Assembly: GCA_045576655.1 (NCBI GenBank)
Contig: JAZNGW010000027.1
Coordinates: 11,676 to 75,675, forward strand
Length of the DNA stretch: 64,000 nt
Reading direction: 5' to 3'
DNA from: RGIG8745 sp045576655
GTDB lineage: Bacteria > Bacteroidota > Bacteroidia > Bacteroidales > Bacteroidaceae
Shown here: in pieces, positions 15,369 to 25,301 of the stretch
Layout of the letters: the number at the start of each line of letters is the position of its first letter
Position numbering within the stretch: position 1 is the first letter of the stretch
Position numbers and translations under genes: made by a program
The notes under the pieces: generated by a model
What the model saw: only the letters and a program-made list of their open reading frames with translations
Database searches by the model: none
Told to the model about the DNA's origin: nothing

Positions 15369-18083
15369 ATGATTAAAGGAGTAAATTTATTGGCAGTTGC
15401 CGTGTGTATGGCCTCTACGGTTTGTGCGCAGGAGCAGCTTGCCGACACTCTGAAAACTCAGGATGACAATTCTGACTTCACGTTCACAGAGAGCCAGCTC
15501 GATGAGGACATGGATGCGGCTCAGACGGTGTCGTCGGTAGTTTCCTCGAAGAGTGACCCTTATTTGGCAGAGGTGGGCTATTTGTTCAGTCCGATGCGTT
15601 TCAGGGTTCGTGCGTATGACAATATGTACAACCAGACGTACATGAACGGCCTTATGTTGAATGACCTGGAAACTGGACGTTTCAGTTACGGACTCATTGG
15701 AGGTATGAATGATGCGGTACGCAATAAAGAAGGCGTGTCCGGATTTGAGTACAACAATTTCGGCTTGACAGGAGTTGGAGGCGGAACAAGCATCAATACT
15801 CGTGCCAGCCAGTTTGCGCAGGGCTCTAAACTTGCCCTCTCTGGATGTAACCGCAACTACACCTTGCGCGGAATGTTTACCCATGCAACAGGACTTATGG
15901 ACAACGGTTGGGCATTAGCAGGAAGCATAGGCTATCGTTGGGCAAAGGAAGGCGTAATAGAGGGTACATTCTACAATTCGTTTAGCTATTTCCTTTCGGC
16001 GGAAAAAAGATTTGGTGATAATCACAGCCTGTCGCTTGTGACGTTCGGTTCGTCGACGGAACGAGCTCAGCAGGGAGCTTCGACCGAAGAAGCATATTGG
16101 TTGGCAAACTCCCATTACTACAATCCGAACTGGGGATACCAGAATGGAAAGAAACGTAATGCAAGAGTGGTGGAGAGCTTTGAACCGACTTCAATCTTGA
16201 CTTGGGATTGGGACATAAAGGACGGCATGAAACTCACGACGGCGGCTGGATTCAAATACAGTATGTACAGCACTTCCGCACTCGGTTGGAATGGCGATGC
16301 CTATGATCCTCGTCCGGACTACTACAAGAATATGCCTTCGAGCATTTTTGACGTGTACGACCCAGAGAAGAACAATCCGGAGTATCTGGCTCAAAATCCG
16401 TTCTTGCTTGAAGAGTATGAGGAACTTAAGAACTACTGGTTGGAGAGCAAGGCTAATCGCCAGATAAACTGGGATCGCATGTACTATGTGAATCGTCAGA
16501 ATGAGGCCGAAGGCGGCGAAGCGCTTTACTATCAGGAGCGCAGACATAACGATCAGATGGTTTTTGCTCTCAACTCGACACTGAACCATATCATCAATAA
16601 GCAGCATAAGTATGTTGTTGGACTCCAACTGAATACAACTAAGGGTATGCACTACAAGACAATGGACGACCTGCTTGGAGGAACCCGATATGTTGATGTT
16701 GACAAGTTTGCTGCAAACGACTACGGCCCTAACAGCCCTGAGGCTCAGAACGACTTGAACAATCCAAACCGCAGGATTGGGGTGGGCGACAAGTTCGGCT
16801 ATAACTATAATATATATGTGAACAAGGCTCGTCTTTGGACTATGTACCAATATTCACAGCCACAGTTAGACATCAACCTCGGAGCACATGTGGAAGGAAC
16901 TACTATGGAGCGCGACGGTTTGATGAGAAACGGACGTGCTGCCGAAAATTCTTACGGTAAGAGCGGACAGGCGAAGTTCTTCGGTGGCGGAGTAAAAGGA
17001 ACTCTCACATGGCGCCCTTTGGCAAACCATCGAATCACCTATTCATGGGGGTATGAGTCGCAGGCTCCTTTGGCACGCAATAGTTTCGTCGCTCCGCGTA
17101 TACAGAATAATTTTGTGAACAACCTTACAAATGAAGATATTCTCAGCGGCGAACTCTCTTATGCATTCCGATTTGGCAGTTTCTCAGGAAAGGTTAGTGG
17201 CTACTACACAAAGTTCTTGAACCAGGTGGAGCAGACAGCCTATTTCAATGACCAGCAAAGCACGTTCACATATCTCACAATGAGCGGAGTAGAGAAGGAA
17301 CACTACGGTTTGGAAGGAGCATTGATGTATCAGGTAAATTCTAACCTCTCCTTCAATGTGATAGGTTCGATAAGCGAAGCCAAATACACAAATAATCCGT
17401 ACGCCCAGATCAACTATGAAGGAATGGACGGTAAAGAGATTTACAAGCTTAACCGTTGTGTGAATCCTGTGACAAAGGAGGCTATGCCTTTGCGTGTTAT
17501 AGCTGACGGTATTCACGTGGGAAGCACACCGCTCACCGCTGTCAGCGTGGGTGCAAACTACAATATCAATAATTGGTTCTTTGAGGCAGCTCTCAACTAT
17601 TATGACAGAGTTTATGTAGGCTTCTCTCAGTATCGCCGTCTGAATAGCACATATGGCACAGCTGGTAAGTTCTATACTCCGACAAGCGTTGATGCCAATG
17701 GTAACAAAGTCTACGAGGTTATGGCTAATGAACTGAAAGAGAACGGTGGAATCTTGTTTGATAACGAAGGTAATGTCGTCAAGGAATACGCAGCAGAACA
17801 GGAAAAGTTTGATGGCGGATTCATGCTCGACCTTTCAATCGGAAGATATATCCGATTGGCAAAAGGTAGAAGTCTGTCAATTAACCTTTCGCTTAGCAAT
17901 GTGCTTAACAACTGCGATATGCGCACAGGCGGATACGAGCAGAACCGTGATGACAACTACTATAAAGAAAGCGGCGGACAATACAGCAAGGGAGAGGCTA
18001 AGGCTTACAAGTTCTCTAAGAACTCTAAATACTACTATGCTAACGCGTTCAACTTCTTCCTGAATATTGGATATAAGTTCTAA
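15369..18083 (+). CDS. TonB-dependent outer-membrane receptor
   Basis: A 904-aa outer-membrane receptor with signal peptide (MIKGVNLLAVAVCMASTVCA). The plug domain includes FRVRAYDNMYNQTYMNG and the glycine-rich GLTGVGGGTSIN. A 22-strand-type barrel follows, ending in the aromatic terminal strand NFFLNIGYKF. No SusC-type N-terminal carboxypeptidase-regulatory domain is visible, and no SusD follows. The frame is open back to 15243, but the extra N-terminus has no signal peptide, so ATG 15369 is chosen. A TATATTTG -7 box lies at 15315-15322. It heads a run of two lipoproteins and a nuclease spaced 44, 28 and 6 bases apart, suggesting import of nucleic-acid-derived ligands (inference). Confidence 0.88.
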   Translation: MIKGVNLLAVAVCMASTVCAQEQLADTLKTQDDNSDFTFTESQLDEDMDAAQTVSSVVSSKSDPYLAEVGYLFSPMRFRVRAYDNMYNQTYMNGLMLNDLETGRFSYGLIGGMNDAVRNKEGVSGFEYNNFGLTGVGGGTSINTRASQFAQGSKLALSGCNRNYTLRGMFTHATGLMDNGWALAGSIGYRWAKEGVIEGTFYNSFSYFLSAEKRFGDNHSLSLVTFGSSTERAQQGASTEEAYWLANSHYYNPNWGYQNGKKRNARVVESFEPTSILTWDWDIKDGMKLTTAAGFKYSMYSTSALGWNGDAYDPRPDYYKNMPSSIFDVYDPEKNNPEYLAQNPFLLEEYEELKNYWLESKANRQINWDRMYYVNRQNEAEGGEALYYQERRHNDQMVFALNSTLNHIINKQHKYVVGLQLNTTKGMHYKTMDDLLGGTRYVDVDKFAANDYGPNSPEAQNDLNNPNRRIGVGDKFGYNYNIYVNKARLWTMYQYSQPQLDINLGAHVEGTTMERDGLMRNGRAAENSYGKSGQAKFFGGGVKGTLTWRPLANHRITYSWGYESQAPLARNSFVAPRIQNNFVNNLTNEDILSGELSYAFRFGSFSGKVSGYYTKFLNQVEQTAYFNDQQSTFTYLTMSGVEKEHYGLEGALMYQVNSNLSFNVIGSISEAKYTNNPYAQINYEGMDGKEIYKLNRCVNPVTKEAMPLRVIADGIHVGSTPLTAVSVGANYNINNWFFEAALNYYDRVYVGFSQYRRLNSTYGTAGKFYTPTSVDANGNKVYEVMANELKENGGILFDNEGNVVKEYAAEQEKFDGGFMLDLSIGRYIRLAKGRSLSINLSLSNVLNNCDMRTGGYEQNRDDNYYKESGGQYSKGEAKAYKFSKNSKYYYANAFNFFLNIGYKF

Positions 18084-18127
18084 TAAGATTTGTTCGGGTT
18101 TGTTCAAACTTCAAATAAAGGAAAACA

Positions 18128-19090
18128 ATGAAAAGTATATTATCAAAAATAATTCTTGCAACCTTCCTTGCCGTATCGTTCGTTTCGTGTATGAATGATT
18201 ATGACGATCCGTCAACAGAAAGCAATGACGTAACCAGTTCTGTATCAGTGGGCGAGGTGAATGCTACGATAGGAGAGGTTAAAGCGAAGTGGTGCGCAAG
18301 CAGTGCAGGCGCAGACTTCTCCCGCAACGCATCAAATTTCTTCTCCAAAGTCAATGAAGATGTTGTAATCGAAGGCGTTGTCGTAGCCAATGACATTAGT
18401 GGCAATCTTTATCAGACACTCCTGTTACGTAATATCAATTCAGAAGCAAATACAGACGAGTGCATCCAGCTGGCGGTAAAGAATACCTGTCTTTACCCTT
18501 ATTTCCCGCTCGGTCAGCGTGTGAAAATCAATCTTAAGGGGCTTTATGCAGGATGCTATAGCAAGGTCCCAAAGATTGGTCAGCCTTATTACACAAGCAA
18601 CGGAAATCTTGCACTTGGACCAATGCTCTTGAGCATGTGCAAAACTAATGTAGAACTTGTTGGAACTCCTTCCAAGGAGGCTCCGGAACTTATTCCGGTT
18701 GACTTGACAGATGCAGCAGGCGAGGCTTGGCTTAGGGCGAGTGCGAATAAGACTTATGCAAACACTCCGATGCTTGCTACCGTTAGGGGAAAGATAAAGG
18801 AGGTGCAGGGTGATGCAGCAAATACAGCTGATAAAGGCGAACTTTCAGGCGAGTATGAGCCTCTCCCAAAGATTTTTGCTCCAGAAGTTCTTTATGATGC
18901 AGGTTATGCAGTAGACCGTACCATACAGCTGCAGACAAACAATTCATCTGTGGCCATACGCACATCTACACAGAATCCGATTGCGTTTATGGAGATTCCT
19001 GCCGACGTGCGTTCCTATACAGGTATGCTTACATACTACGATTCATGGCAGGTGCAACTTCGTAACCTTGATGACATCAGCGAAAACTAA
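18128..19090 (+). CDS. DUF5689 OB-fold surface lipoprotein
   Basis: This 320-aa protein has a lipoprotein signal ending VSFVSC (lipobox Cys about residue 21). It is followed by acidic residues, which often accompany surface export in Bacteroidetes. Residues about 35-200 match DUF5689: VNATIGEVKAKW, VVIEGVVVANDISGNLYQTL and the OB-fold-like GQRVKINLKGLYAG. OB folds of this kind accompany extracellular nucleases and may bind nucleic acid; that role is inferred. The gene sits 44 bases behind the TonB receptor and takes the place a SusD lipoprotein would occupy. Confidence 0.8.
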   Translation: MKSILSKIILATFLAVSFVSCMNDYDDPSTESNDVTSSVSVGEVNATIGEVKAKWCASSAGADFSRNASNFFSKVNEDVVIEGVVVANDISGNLYQTLLLRNINSEANTDECIQLAVKNTCLYPYFPLGQRVKINLKGLYAGCYSKVPKIGQPYYTSNGNLALGPMLLSMCKTNVELVGTPSKEAPELIPVDLTDAAGEAWLRASANKTYANTPMLATVRGKIKEVQGDAANTADKGELSGEYEPLPKIFAPEVLYDAGYAVDRTIQLQTNNSSVAIRTSTQNPIAFMEIPADVRSYTGMLTYYDSWQVQLRNLDDISEN

Positions 19091-19118
19091 CACGATAACA
19101 ATTAATACATAAAATATC

Positions 19119-21287
19119 ATGAAAAAAGTCTTTTCATTATTTGCAACAGCGGCTTTAGCCTTTGCGTTTACGGCATGTGAGGATATTCCTGCTCCGTATG
19201 AGATTTACTATGAGGAGGAAGAAATTCCTGGTGCGGAGGGCGTCATTGTAGATGAGTCATTTGCTACAGACCTCGGTTCGTTCTCTGCCGTTAATACCGT
19301 AGGAAACTATTCTTGGTATGTCAACTATAGTTGCGCCCAGGTAACATCGTATACCGACGATGATGGAGATGGTACAAAAGAAAATAATCAGGCAGAGAGC
19401 TGGATGGTATCTTCGCCGCTTGATTTGACCGAGGTGGATTCGGCATACGTTAATTTTGACTATATTTTGCGCTATGCTACAAACAGTCAGATGAGCACTC
19501 ATTATCAGTTGCTTGTGAGCAAGGATTATAATGGTTCAGACGTTACTACTGCAACATGGACAGCTCTTCCTCTAAGCCTTGTTCAGGGATCTGATTGGGA
19601 CACTTGGTATTCGAGCGGTGATATTCAGATTCCTTCTGAGTTTTGCAATACGCCGAATGTATATGTGGCGCTATTCTATAAGGCCACAACAAAGGCGGCA
19701 ACTTGGGAAGTTAAGAACTTCAAAGTGCTGAAGGGGGCTGCAAATGCTTCTTCTAGTGATGATAACGGTAGCGATGCGGTTAAGACTCTTCCTTATTCAG
19801 AAGAGTTTAGCACATCTTTCGGCTCGTTCAAGAATGTGACAACAAGTGGAGCTGGCGAATGGATTATTGATTATAGCACAGCTAAGGCAACAGGCTATGA
19901 TAACGCAAGCACGGTCACAACTGCCGGTACTTACTATCTTGTTTCTCCTCAGATTTCACTTTCTGATGTGACAGAAGCATATGTGTCATACGAATATATC
20001 CTTCGTTACAATCGTGGTGATGAGAACCAGAAGGTGCTCATTAGTGCAGATTATACAGATAACCCTGCAACAGCTACATGGACAACTCTTGCTCAGAAGC
20101 ATATAGAAGGTTCTGATTGGGTTACTTTTGAGACGGGCAAGGTGAACATCCCTGCAGAATTTATGGGCAAGACTGTACGTGTTGCGTTCTATTATAACAC
20201 AAATGCTACAAGCGGCTCTACTTGGGAAGTGAAGAATTTCTCAATTCAGCAAGGCAAGGTAGAAGGCGGACAGACTCCTGGCACTCCTGATGCAGGAGGT
20301 ACAAAGACACTCCCTTACACAGAATCTTTCACTTCTTCTTTGGGCGCATTCACAAGTGTTACTGCTACAGGCGGTGGCGAGTGGATCAACGACTTCAAGA
20401 CTGCCAAAGCGTCAAACTATGACAGTGCCACAAAGGAAACAACTCCAGGTACTATCTATCTTGTTTCACCTGCAATCTCGCTTGAAGGTGTTAAGACTGC
20501 TTATCTCGCTTACGAGTCAATCGTAAACTATAATAAGGGTGATGCAAACCAGCAGGTGCTGATATCTAAGGACTATGCTGGCGACCCTTCAACTGCCACT
20601 TGGACTCTCATCAACCAGACACATTCCGCATTTGTCGACTGGAACACATTCGAGTCTCTCTCATTTGCCGTGCCTGCCGATTTCATCGGTTCAACTGTTT
20701 ATGTCGCATTCCGCTACAATGCTGAAGCGTCAGGATGCTCTACTTGGGAAGTGCGTAATTTCTCTATGACTGAAACTGCTGACGAAGGCGGTTCTGAGGA
20801 AGGTGGCTCAACAACTGAAATAGGTGGTCTTGAAACGTTTGCAAATGGAGACTTCGAAGAATGGGTCGGAAGCAAGCCTACACATTGGACACCGACTACG
20901 ACAGCAGGTAATGGCACCCTTTCTCAGTCTACAGATGCGCATAGCGGTAATTACTCAGTTAAGGTTACTGGAGCGACAAGTGGCAATAAGAGAATTGGTT
21001 ATAAGGAAATGATTCTTGAGCCAGGAAAGTATACCATGCAGTTCTATACTAAGGCCGCTACAGCCGCAGGCGGAAGCGTACGTCCTGGATACGTGCCTGT
21101 TACTGACGGAAAGGTAGGCACATACATGTATGGTGAATATACAAACGACTTGACTAATACGGAGTGGGTACTTGTTACGCATCAGTTTGAACTTTCTGCA
21201 AAAACCACGGTTAACCTTGTGATAATGAATGCAAAGAACCCTGGCAAGGACGTTCTCATAGACGACTTCACTATTACAAAAGAATGA
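19119..21287 (+). CDS. surface lipoprotein with three choice-of-anchor J domains
   Basis: A 722-aa lipoprotein (lipobox AFTAC, Cys at residue 20, then EDIPAPYEIYYEEEE). Three homologous repeats begin around residues 45, 220 and 394, each with a KTLPYSEEF-like opening (the first is diverged), a YLVSP segment and a STWEVKNF closing segment, as in choice-of-anchor J/MAM-like jelly rolls. Residues about 568-722 form a different jelly-roll (NGDFEEWVGSKPTHW to DVLIDDFTITKE), resembling carbohydrate-binding-type domains. It probably binds ligand at the surface for the neighbouring receptor. It lies 28 bases behind the DUF5689 gene and 6 bases before the nuclease. Confidence 0.82.
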   Translation: MKKVFSLFATAALAFAFTACEDIPAPYEIYYEEEEIPGAEGVIVDESFATDLGSFSAVNTVGNYSWYVNYSCAQVTSYTDDDGDGTKENNQAESWMVSSPLDLTEVDSAYVNFDYILRYATNSQMSTHYQLLVSKDYNGSDVTTATWTALPLSLVQGSDWDTWYSSGDIQIPSEFCNTPNVYVALFYKATTKAATWEVKNFKVLKGAANASSSDDNGSDAVKTLPYSEEFSTSFGSFKNVTTSGAGEWIIDYSTAKATGYDNASTVTTAGTYYLVSPQISLSDVTEAYVSYEYILRYNRGDENQKVLISADYTDNPATATWTTLAQKHIEGSDWVTFETGKVNIPAEFMGKTVRVAFYYNTNATSGSTWEVKNFSIQQGKVEGGQTPGTPDAGGTKTLPYTESFTSSLGAFTSVTATGGGEWINDFKTAKASNYDSATKETTPGTIYLVSPAISLEGVKTAYLAYESIVNYNKGDANQQVLISKDYAGDPSTATWTLINQTHSAFVDWNTFESLSFAVPADFIGSTVYVAFRYNAEASGCSTWEVRNFSMTETADEGGSEEGGSTTEIGGLETFANGDFEEWVGSKPTHWTPTTTAGNGTLSQSTDAHSGNYSVKVTGATSGNKRIGYKEMILEPGKYTMQFYTKAATAAGGSVRPGYVPVTDGKVGTYMYGEYTNDLTNTEWVLVTHQFELSAKTTVNLVIMNAKNPGKDVLIDDFTITKE

Positions 21288-21293
21288 TCCTTG

Positions 21294-22178
21294 ATGACGA
21301 ATAAATTTATACATGTATTAACATTGGCAGCAGTACTTGTTACTGCTGCCTCTTGTTCTAAGGACGATGATGGAGAAGGCGGCGGAATCATACTCGGAGG
21401 GGTGACTCTGAGCAACGATTATACCAAGCGCATCGAAGTGCCGGAACTCAAGAACGGCAACATCTTCATTCAGCACAGCACTAAAATAGGCGCCGATTCC
21501 GTTATGACTTACTGTCTTGAGTATGACCGCACAAAATGGCACTCCCGTTGGGTTGCATTCCGATTTGACGGTACTACCAGACAGAAACGGGTGAGCCGCA
21601 AAGACTATAACATTAAACCGCAGTATCCGGCAGACCCTAAGCTGGCATCTAATTATGCCATTGAGGACGATGCTTCTTTCAATGGTTATAATCACGGACA
21701 TCTCTGCGCTTCAGCCGACCGCCTGTTCTCGCGCGAGGGTAACGACCAGACATTCTACATGACAAATATGTCACCTCAAAACGGGAACTTCAATAGTAAC
21801 TATTGGTCCGTGCTTGAAAATCTTGTGCAGGACAGAGGGCGTGATGCTTCATTTGCTGACACACTATATGTGTGTAAAGGCGGAACCATTGAAAACAAGC
21901 AATTCCTGACTCGTGTGGCAAGCGGACGTATTGTGGTACCAAAGTATTATTTTATGGCACTGCTGAAGGTTAAGAATGGAGCATATTCTTCTATTGCATT
22001 CTGTATGGAGCATAAGGATTACGGGCGAAATTCCCCGTCGCGTTCTGAAATGTCAAAGCATGCGATGTCGGTTGATGAACTTGAGGAATTTACGGGAATC
22101 AACTTTTTCCATAATTTGCCAGACAAGGCTGAGATTGCGGTGGAAACAAATTACAGCATTAGTGCATGGGGACTTTAA
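21294..22178 (+). CDS. DNA/RNA non-specific endonuclease (NUC1 family) lipoprotein
   Basis: This 294-aa lipoprotein (signal ending AASC, Cys about residue 22) carries a beta-beta-alpha-metal nuclease core. The canonical DRGH motif appears as YNHGHLCASADR, keeping the catalytic His but with Asn-His in place of Asp-Arg. The metal-binding Asn is in MSPQNGNFNSNYW. TTG at 21291 could extend it by one codon; ATG 21294 is used. It is 6 bases behind the choice-of-anchor J gene, and a hairpin terminator follows at 22194, so it ends the operon. It should degrade DNA and RNA at the cell surface. Confidence 0.88.
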   Translation: MTNKFIHVLTLAAVLVTAASCSKDDDGEGGGIILGGVTLSNDYTKRIEVPELKNGNIFIQHSTKIGADSVMTYCLEYDRTKWHSRWVAFRFDGTTRQKRVSRKDYNIKPQYPADPKLASNYAIEDDASFNGYNHGHLCASADRLFSREGNDQTFYMTNMSPQNGNFNSNYWSVLENLVQDRGRDASFADTLYVCKGGTIENKQFLTRVASGRIVVPKYYFMALLKVKNGAYSSIAFCMEHKDYGRNSPSRSEMSKHAMSVDELEEFTGINFFHNLPDKAEIAVETNYSISAWGL

Positions 22179-22193
22179 TTGAATAATTATATT

Positions 22194-22232
22194 GGGCGTT
22201 CGTTTATTTGCAGACGGACGCTCGTTTATTTT
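22194..22232 (+). terminator. terminator of the TonB/nuclease operon
   Basis: GGGCGTTCG (22194-22202) pairs with CGGACGCTC (22215-22223), including wobble pairs, and is followed by GTTTATTTT. Confidence 0.6.
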
Positions 22233-22274
22233 CGTGCTGAAGTAAAAGATTTTCCTACTTTTAGCGAAAAAAAT

Positions 22275-22306
22275 GCACGCTAAATGTTAAGTTTTCAATA
22301 GCGTGC
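22275..22306. other. inverted repeat upstream of the 948-aa gene
   Basis: GCACGCTA (22275-22282) and TAGCGTGC (22299-22306) form a perfect 8-bp dyad with a 16-nt loop, lying just before the TAATTTTG -7-like box (22329-22336). It could be a second terminator or an operator. Confidence 0.4.
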
Positions 22307-22376
22307 GCTTATTGTCAATCTTTTTTGCTAATTTTGTAACTAACCAATTTATATACTAATTTAAAATTAAACACTT

Positions 22377-25223
22377 ATGAAGAAAACTTTACTCTTTTCT
22401 CTCGTTGCGTTGTTTGTGAGCCTGTTTGCTAAAGCGCAGGGTAGCGATGACTTCGCAACAATGTCATCGAACAACACTTATGCAGAGTATACGTCTACTG
22501 CAGGATGGGTTGGTACTAATTGTCAGATTATTGCGAATGCAGATTTGATGGGCGATACTAAGGCTGTTGTTATCAATGGTAAGACTACGGCTGTTGGTAG
22601 CATTACTTCTCCAACACTTACAGGTGGTTGCGGCGCTCTTACAATTAACTATGCCTATACTTATTCAGAAAGTAATGGCGTTAGTTTCCACGTTGCTGTT
22701 ATGCAGAATGGCGCAGCTGTAAAGGAATATGACGTTGTTGACGCAACCTTGGCTCAGAGTGTTGCAGCTGTAAACACTACCGATATCAATGTTGAGGGAG
22801 ATTTCTCAATCGTAATCACAAACAACAGTCCTTCTTCTTCTTCAAAAAATAAGGACCGCTATGCTATTTGGGGTATCTCTTGGACTGCTTACGGCGAAGC
22901 TGGTGGTGAGGAACCTGGTACAGACCCTACTCCAGAACCGGAACCAGACCCAGATCCTGTTGTTGACGTAGTTGAGCCAGTGATTTCTCCAAACACTTAT
23001 TATCACGCAAACACAGTTGACGTTACTATCGCTGCTGAAGAAGGCCTCACAGTTTACTACACAATCGATGGAACAGACCCTACTACAGAGTCAGAAGTTT
23101 ATTCCGCTTCAATCACAATCAGTGCAACAGACGCTACTGTTAAGGTTACAGTTAAGGCAATTGCAGTTGATGCAGAAGGAAATGTCAGTGATATAGTTTC
23201 TGCTACTTACACTGTTAATGTGGTTAAGCCAATGGAGGTTCCAGAGGGATGCGTTGGTTTCGACTTCGTTATGAACCCTTGGGGATATACACTCGGAAGC
23301 AGCAATGGCGAAACTGGTGAACTTACTTCTCCGATTGTTCAGGACGGTGTGACATTCTCATTCGAGGGTGGTTCTACTCCTACACGTATGTGGTCATACG
23401 ACGGTGGCGGTCAGTTGCGTGTTTACAAAGGTGCAGTGCTTACGTTCACTGCTCCTGCAGGAAAAATTATCACTTCGATGGTGTTTGATATCGTGCAGGG
23501 TACGTACGAGGCTGGTAATGGCACTTGGGATGCAACAACTGGCACATGGACCGGTTCTGAGGAGTCTGCTGTCGTTAATGTTGCGGCTGACAGCAAGACT
23601 GGTCAGATTAGGACAATCCTCGTAACTCTTGCTGACAAACCTGTTGTAGAGGTTGAGGCTCCTGTAATTACTCCTGCTACAGGTACTTACTCTGAGGCTC
23701 AGACTGTGACAATCACTGCTGCAGAGGGCAACTCAATTTTCTACACCCTTGACGGAACAGACCCTTCAGACGCTTCTACCGTTTACGAAGGTCCATTCAC
23801 TGTAAGCGAAACTACAACAATCAAGGCAATTGCAACAAATGATGACGACGTAGCAAGTCCTGTTGCAACATCTGTGATAACAATCTTGCCTACTTATAAG
23901 TCAATCGCTGAAATGCTTGCTGTAATCTCTACAGAAAAGGTTGATGTGGTTTACGAATTTGAAAATCTTCTCGTTCAGGGTGTTAATGGCGCAAACGTTT
24001 ATGTCCATGACGGCGCAAACGCATTCCTTATTTATGGATGGGATTCTCCAGTGAAGAAGGGCGATAAGATCAGCGGTAAGGTTGCTGGTCAGATTTACCT
24101 CTACAACAATTTGCCAGAGATTTCTCTTACTGGCGATAAGTGGGCTGGCGTAACTGTTGCTTCTGAGGGCAATGAAGTGGTTCCTGCAGTAAAGACTATT
24201 CCGGAACTTACTAAGGATATTGTAAATGAATTCATCCGTCTTGAGGGTGTGTCATTCTCTTTGGCAAGCGGTTCTAACTATACATTTACTGACGGTACTA
24301 ATAGTATCAACATCTACGAAAAGAACCTTCTCAAAGATGTTACATTCAGCACTGAAGAGAAATATAACATCAATGCTTTCGTAAGCATCTACAAGGAAAC
24401 TATCCAGCTTAGCATCACTTCAGCAGACGATGTTGAGCTCATCACAGTCCTCAAGGATGCTGAGGCTGCATGGGATGTAGAGGAAGTAGAAATTAATGTT
24501 GGTGAGACTTTGAACAATAAGTTTACAACTGTATCTGACGGCGCTGTTACTTACACTTCTTCTCATCCTGCAGTAGTTGCAGTTGCAGAAGACGGCACAT
24601 TGACTGTTGCTGGTCCAGGACGTGCGGTAATTACTGCTGAGGTTGCAGAAACAGCAACTTATCTTGCAGACAAGGCTGAATTTGTAGTTGTCGTACGCTC
24701 TGATGCAGACGGTTCACTTGAGAATCCTTATCTCGTAAGCGACGCAATGGCTATATATGTAAGCGACGCAACAATCGCAGGTATGTGGGTTAAGGGTTAT
24801 ATGATTGGTTATGTTGAGGGCAGTTCTCCAAGCGGCATAACTCTTGCTATGCCTACAGAAGCACAGACAGAGGTAATTATTGCTAATACTGCTGATGAAA
24901 CAGATGTAAACAACTGCTTCGTGGTTCAGTTGCCAAAGGGACAGATTCGCGACGATGTGGAACTCTTCGCTCATCCAGAACTCTACGGTAAGGAAATTAT
25001 GTTCAAGGGTGACATTTTGAAGTACTTCGGTATCGCAGGTATGAAGAATACTACTGACTATAGTCTTGACGGTGGTGTGACTATTCCAACTGGCATTAAT
25101 GGTGTAGAAGTTGAGGATGCTAATGCTCCTAAGGTAATCTATACTATTGCTGGTCAGCGTGTAAACACAATCACTAAGGGTGGCATCTACATCATCAATG
25201 GTAAGAAGGTGCTTGTGAAGTAA
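22377..25223 (+). CDS. large secreted multidomain OB-fold/Ig protein of the nuclease locus
   Basis: A 948-aa secreted protein with signal peptide (1-21, ending FAKAQ). Domains in order: a beta-rich domain (about 25-170), an acidic Pro linker (PEPEPDPDP), a chitobiase/hexosaminidase C-terminal-like Ig domain (about 199-281, VYYTIDGTDPT), a beta-sandwich (about 285-420), a second such Ig domain (about 424-505, IFYTLDGTDPS), an OB-fold-like domain (about 510-690, NVYVHDGANAFLIYG), a Big_2-like Ig (about 698-775) and a DUF6359-like OB fold (about 775-905, GMWVKGYMIGYVEG). It ends in a tail, YTIAGQRVN ... GGIYIINGKKVLVK, typical of Prevotella secreted proteins. No nuclease motif is seen, so a binding role is inferred. 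A TAATTTTG box at 22329-22336 suggests its own promoter. Confidence 0.78.
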   Translation: MKKTLLFSLVALFVSLFAKAQGSDDFATMSSNNTYAEYTSTAGWVGTNCQIIANADLMGDTKAVVINGKTTAVGSITSPTLTGGCGALTINYAYTYSESNGVSFHVAVMQNGAAVKEYDVVDATLAQSVAAVNTTDINVEGDFSIVITNNSPSSSSKNKDRYAIWGISWTAYGEAGGEEPGTDPTPEPEPDPDPVVDVVEPVISPNTYYHANTVDVTIAAEEGLTVYYTIDGTDPTTESEVYSASITISATDATVKVTVKAIAVDAEGNVSDIVSATYTVNVVKPMEVPEGCVGFDFVMNPWGYTLGSSNGETGELTSPIVQDGVTFSFEGGSTPTRMWSYDGGGQLRVYKGAVLTFTAPAGKIITSMVFDIVQGTYEAGNGTWDATTGTWTGSEESAVVNVAADSKTGQIRTILVTLADKPVVEVEAPVITPATGTYSEAQTVTITAAEGNSIFYTLDGTDPSDASTVYEGPFTVSETTTIKAIATNDDDVASPVATSVITILPTYKSIAEMLAVISTEKVDVVYEFENLLVQGVNGANVYVHDGANAFLIYGWDSPVKKGDKISGKVAGQIYLYNNLPEISLTGDKWAGVTVASEGNEVVPAVKTIPELTKDIVNEFIRLEGVSFSLASGSNYTFTDGTNSINIYEKNLLKDVTFSTEEKYNINAFVSIYKETIQLSITSADDVELITVLKDAEAAWDVEEVEINVGETLNNKFTTVSDGAVTYTSSHPAVVAVAEDGTLTVAGPGRAVITAEVAETATYLADKAEFVVVVRSDADGSLENPYLVSDAMAIYVSDATIAGMWVKGYMIGYVEGSSPSGITLAMPTEAQTEVIIANTADETDVNNCFVVQLPKGQIRDDVELFAHPELYGKEIMFKGDILKYFGIAGMKNTTDYSLDGGVTIPTGINGVEVEDANAPKVIYTIAGQRVNTITKGGIYIINGKKVLVK

Positions 25224-25253
25224 TTGAAGATAATAGATTGAATGAATAATTAC

Positions 25254-25283
25254 GGAGCCGGGTCGCACGTGCGGCTCGGCTCC
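25254..25283 (+). terminator. strong GC-rich hairpin after the 948-aa gene
   Basis: GGAGCCG (25254-25260) and CGGCTCC (25277-25283) enclose a further inner stem (GGTCGCAC/GTGCGGCT), a nearly continuous 15-bp helix. There is no T-tract, so it may only partly stop transcription into the endonuclease I gene or stabilise the upstream mRNA. Confidence 0.5.
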
Positions 25284-25301
25284 TATGAATTTTAGAGATC
25301 T

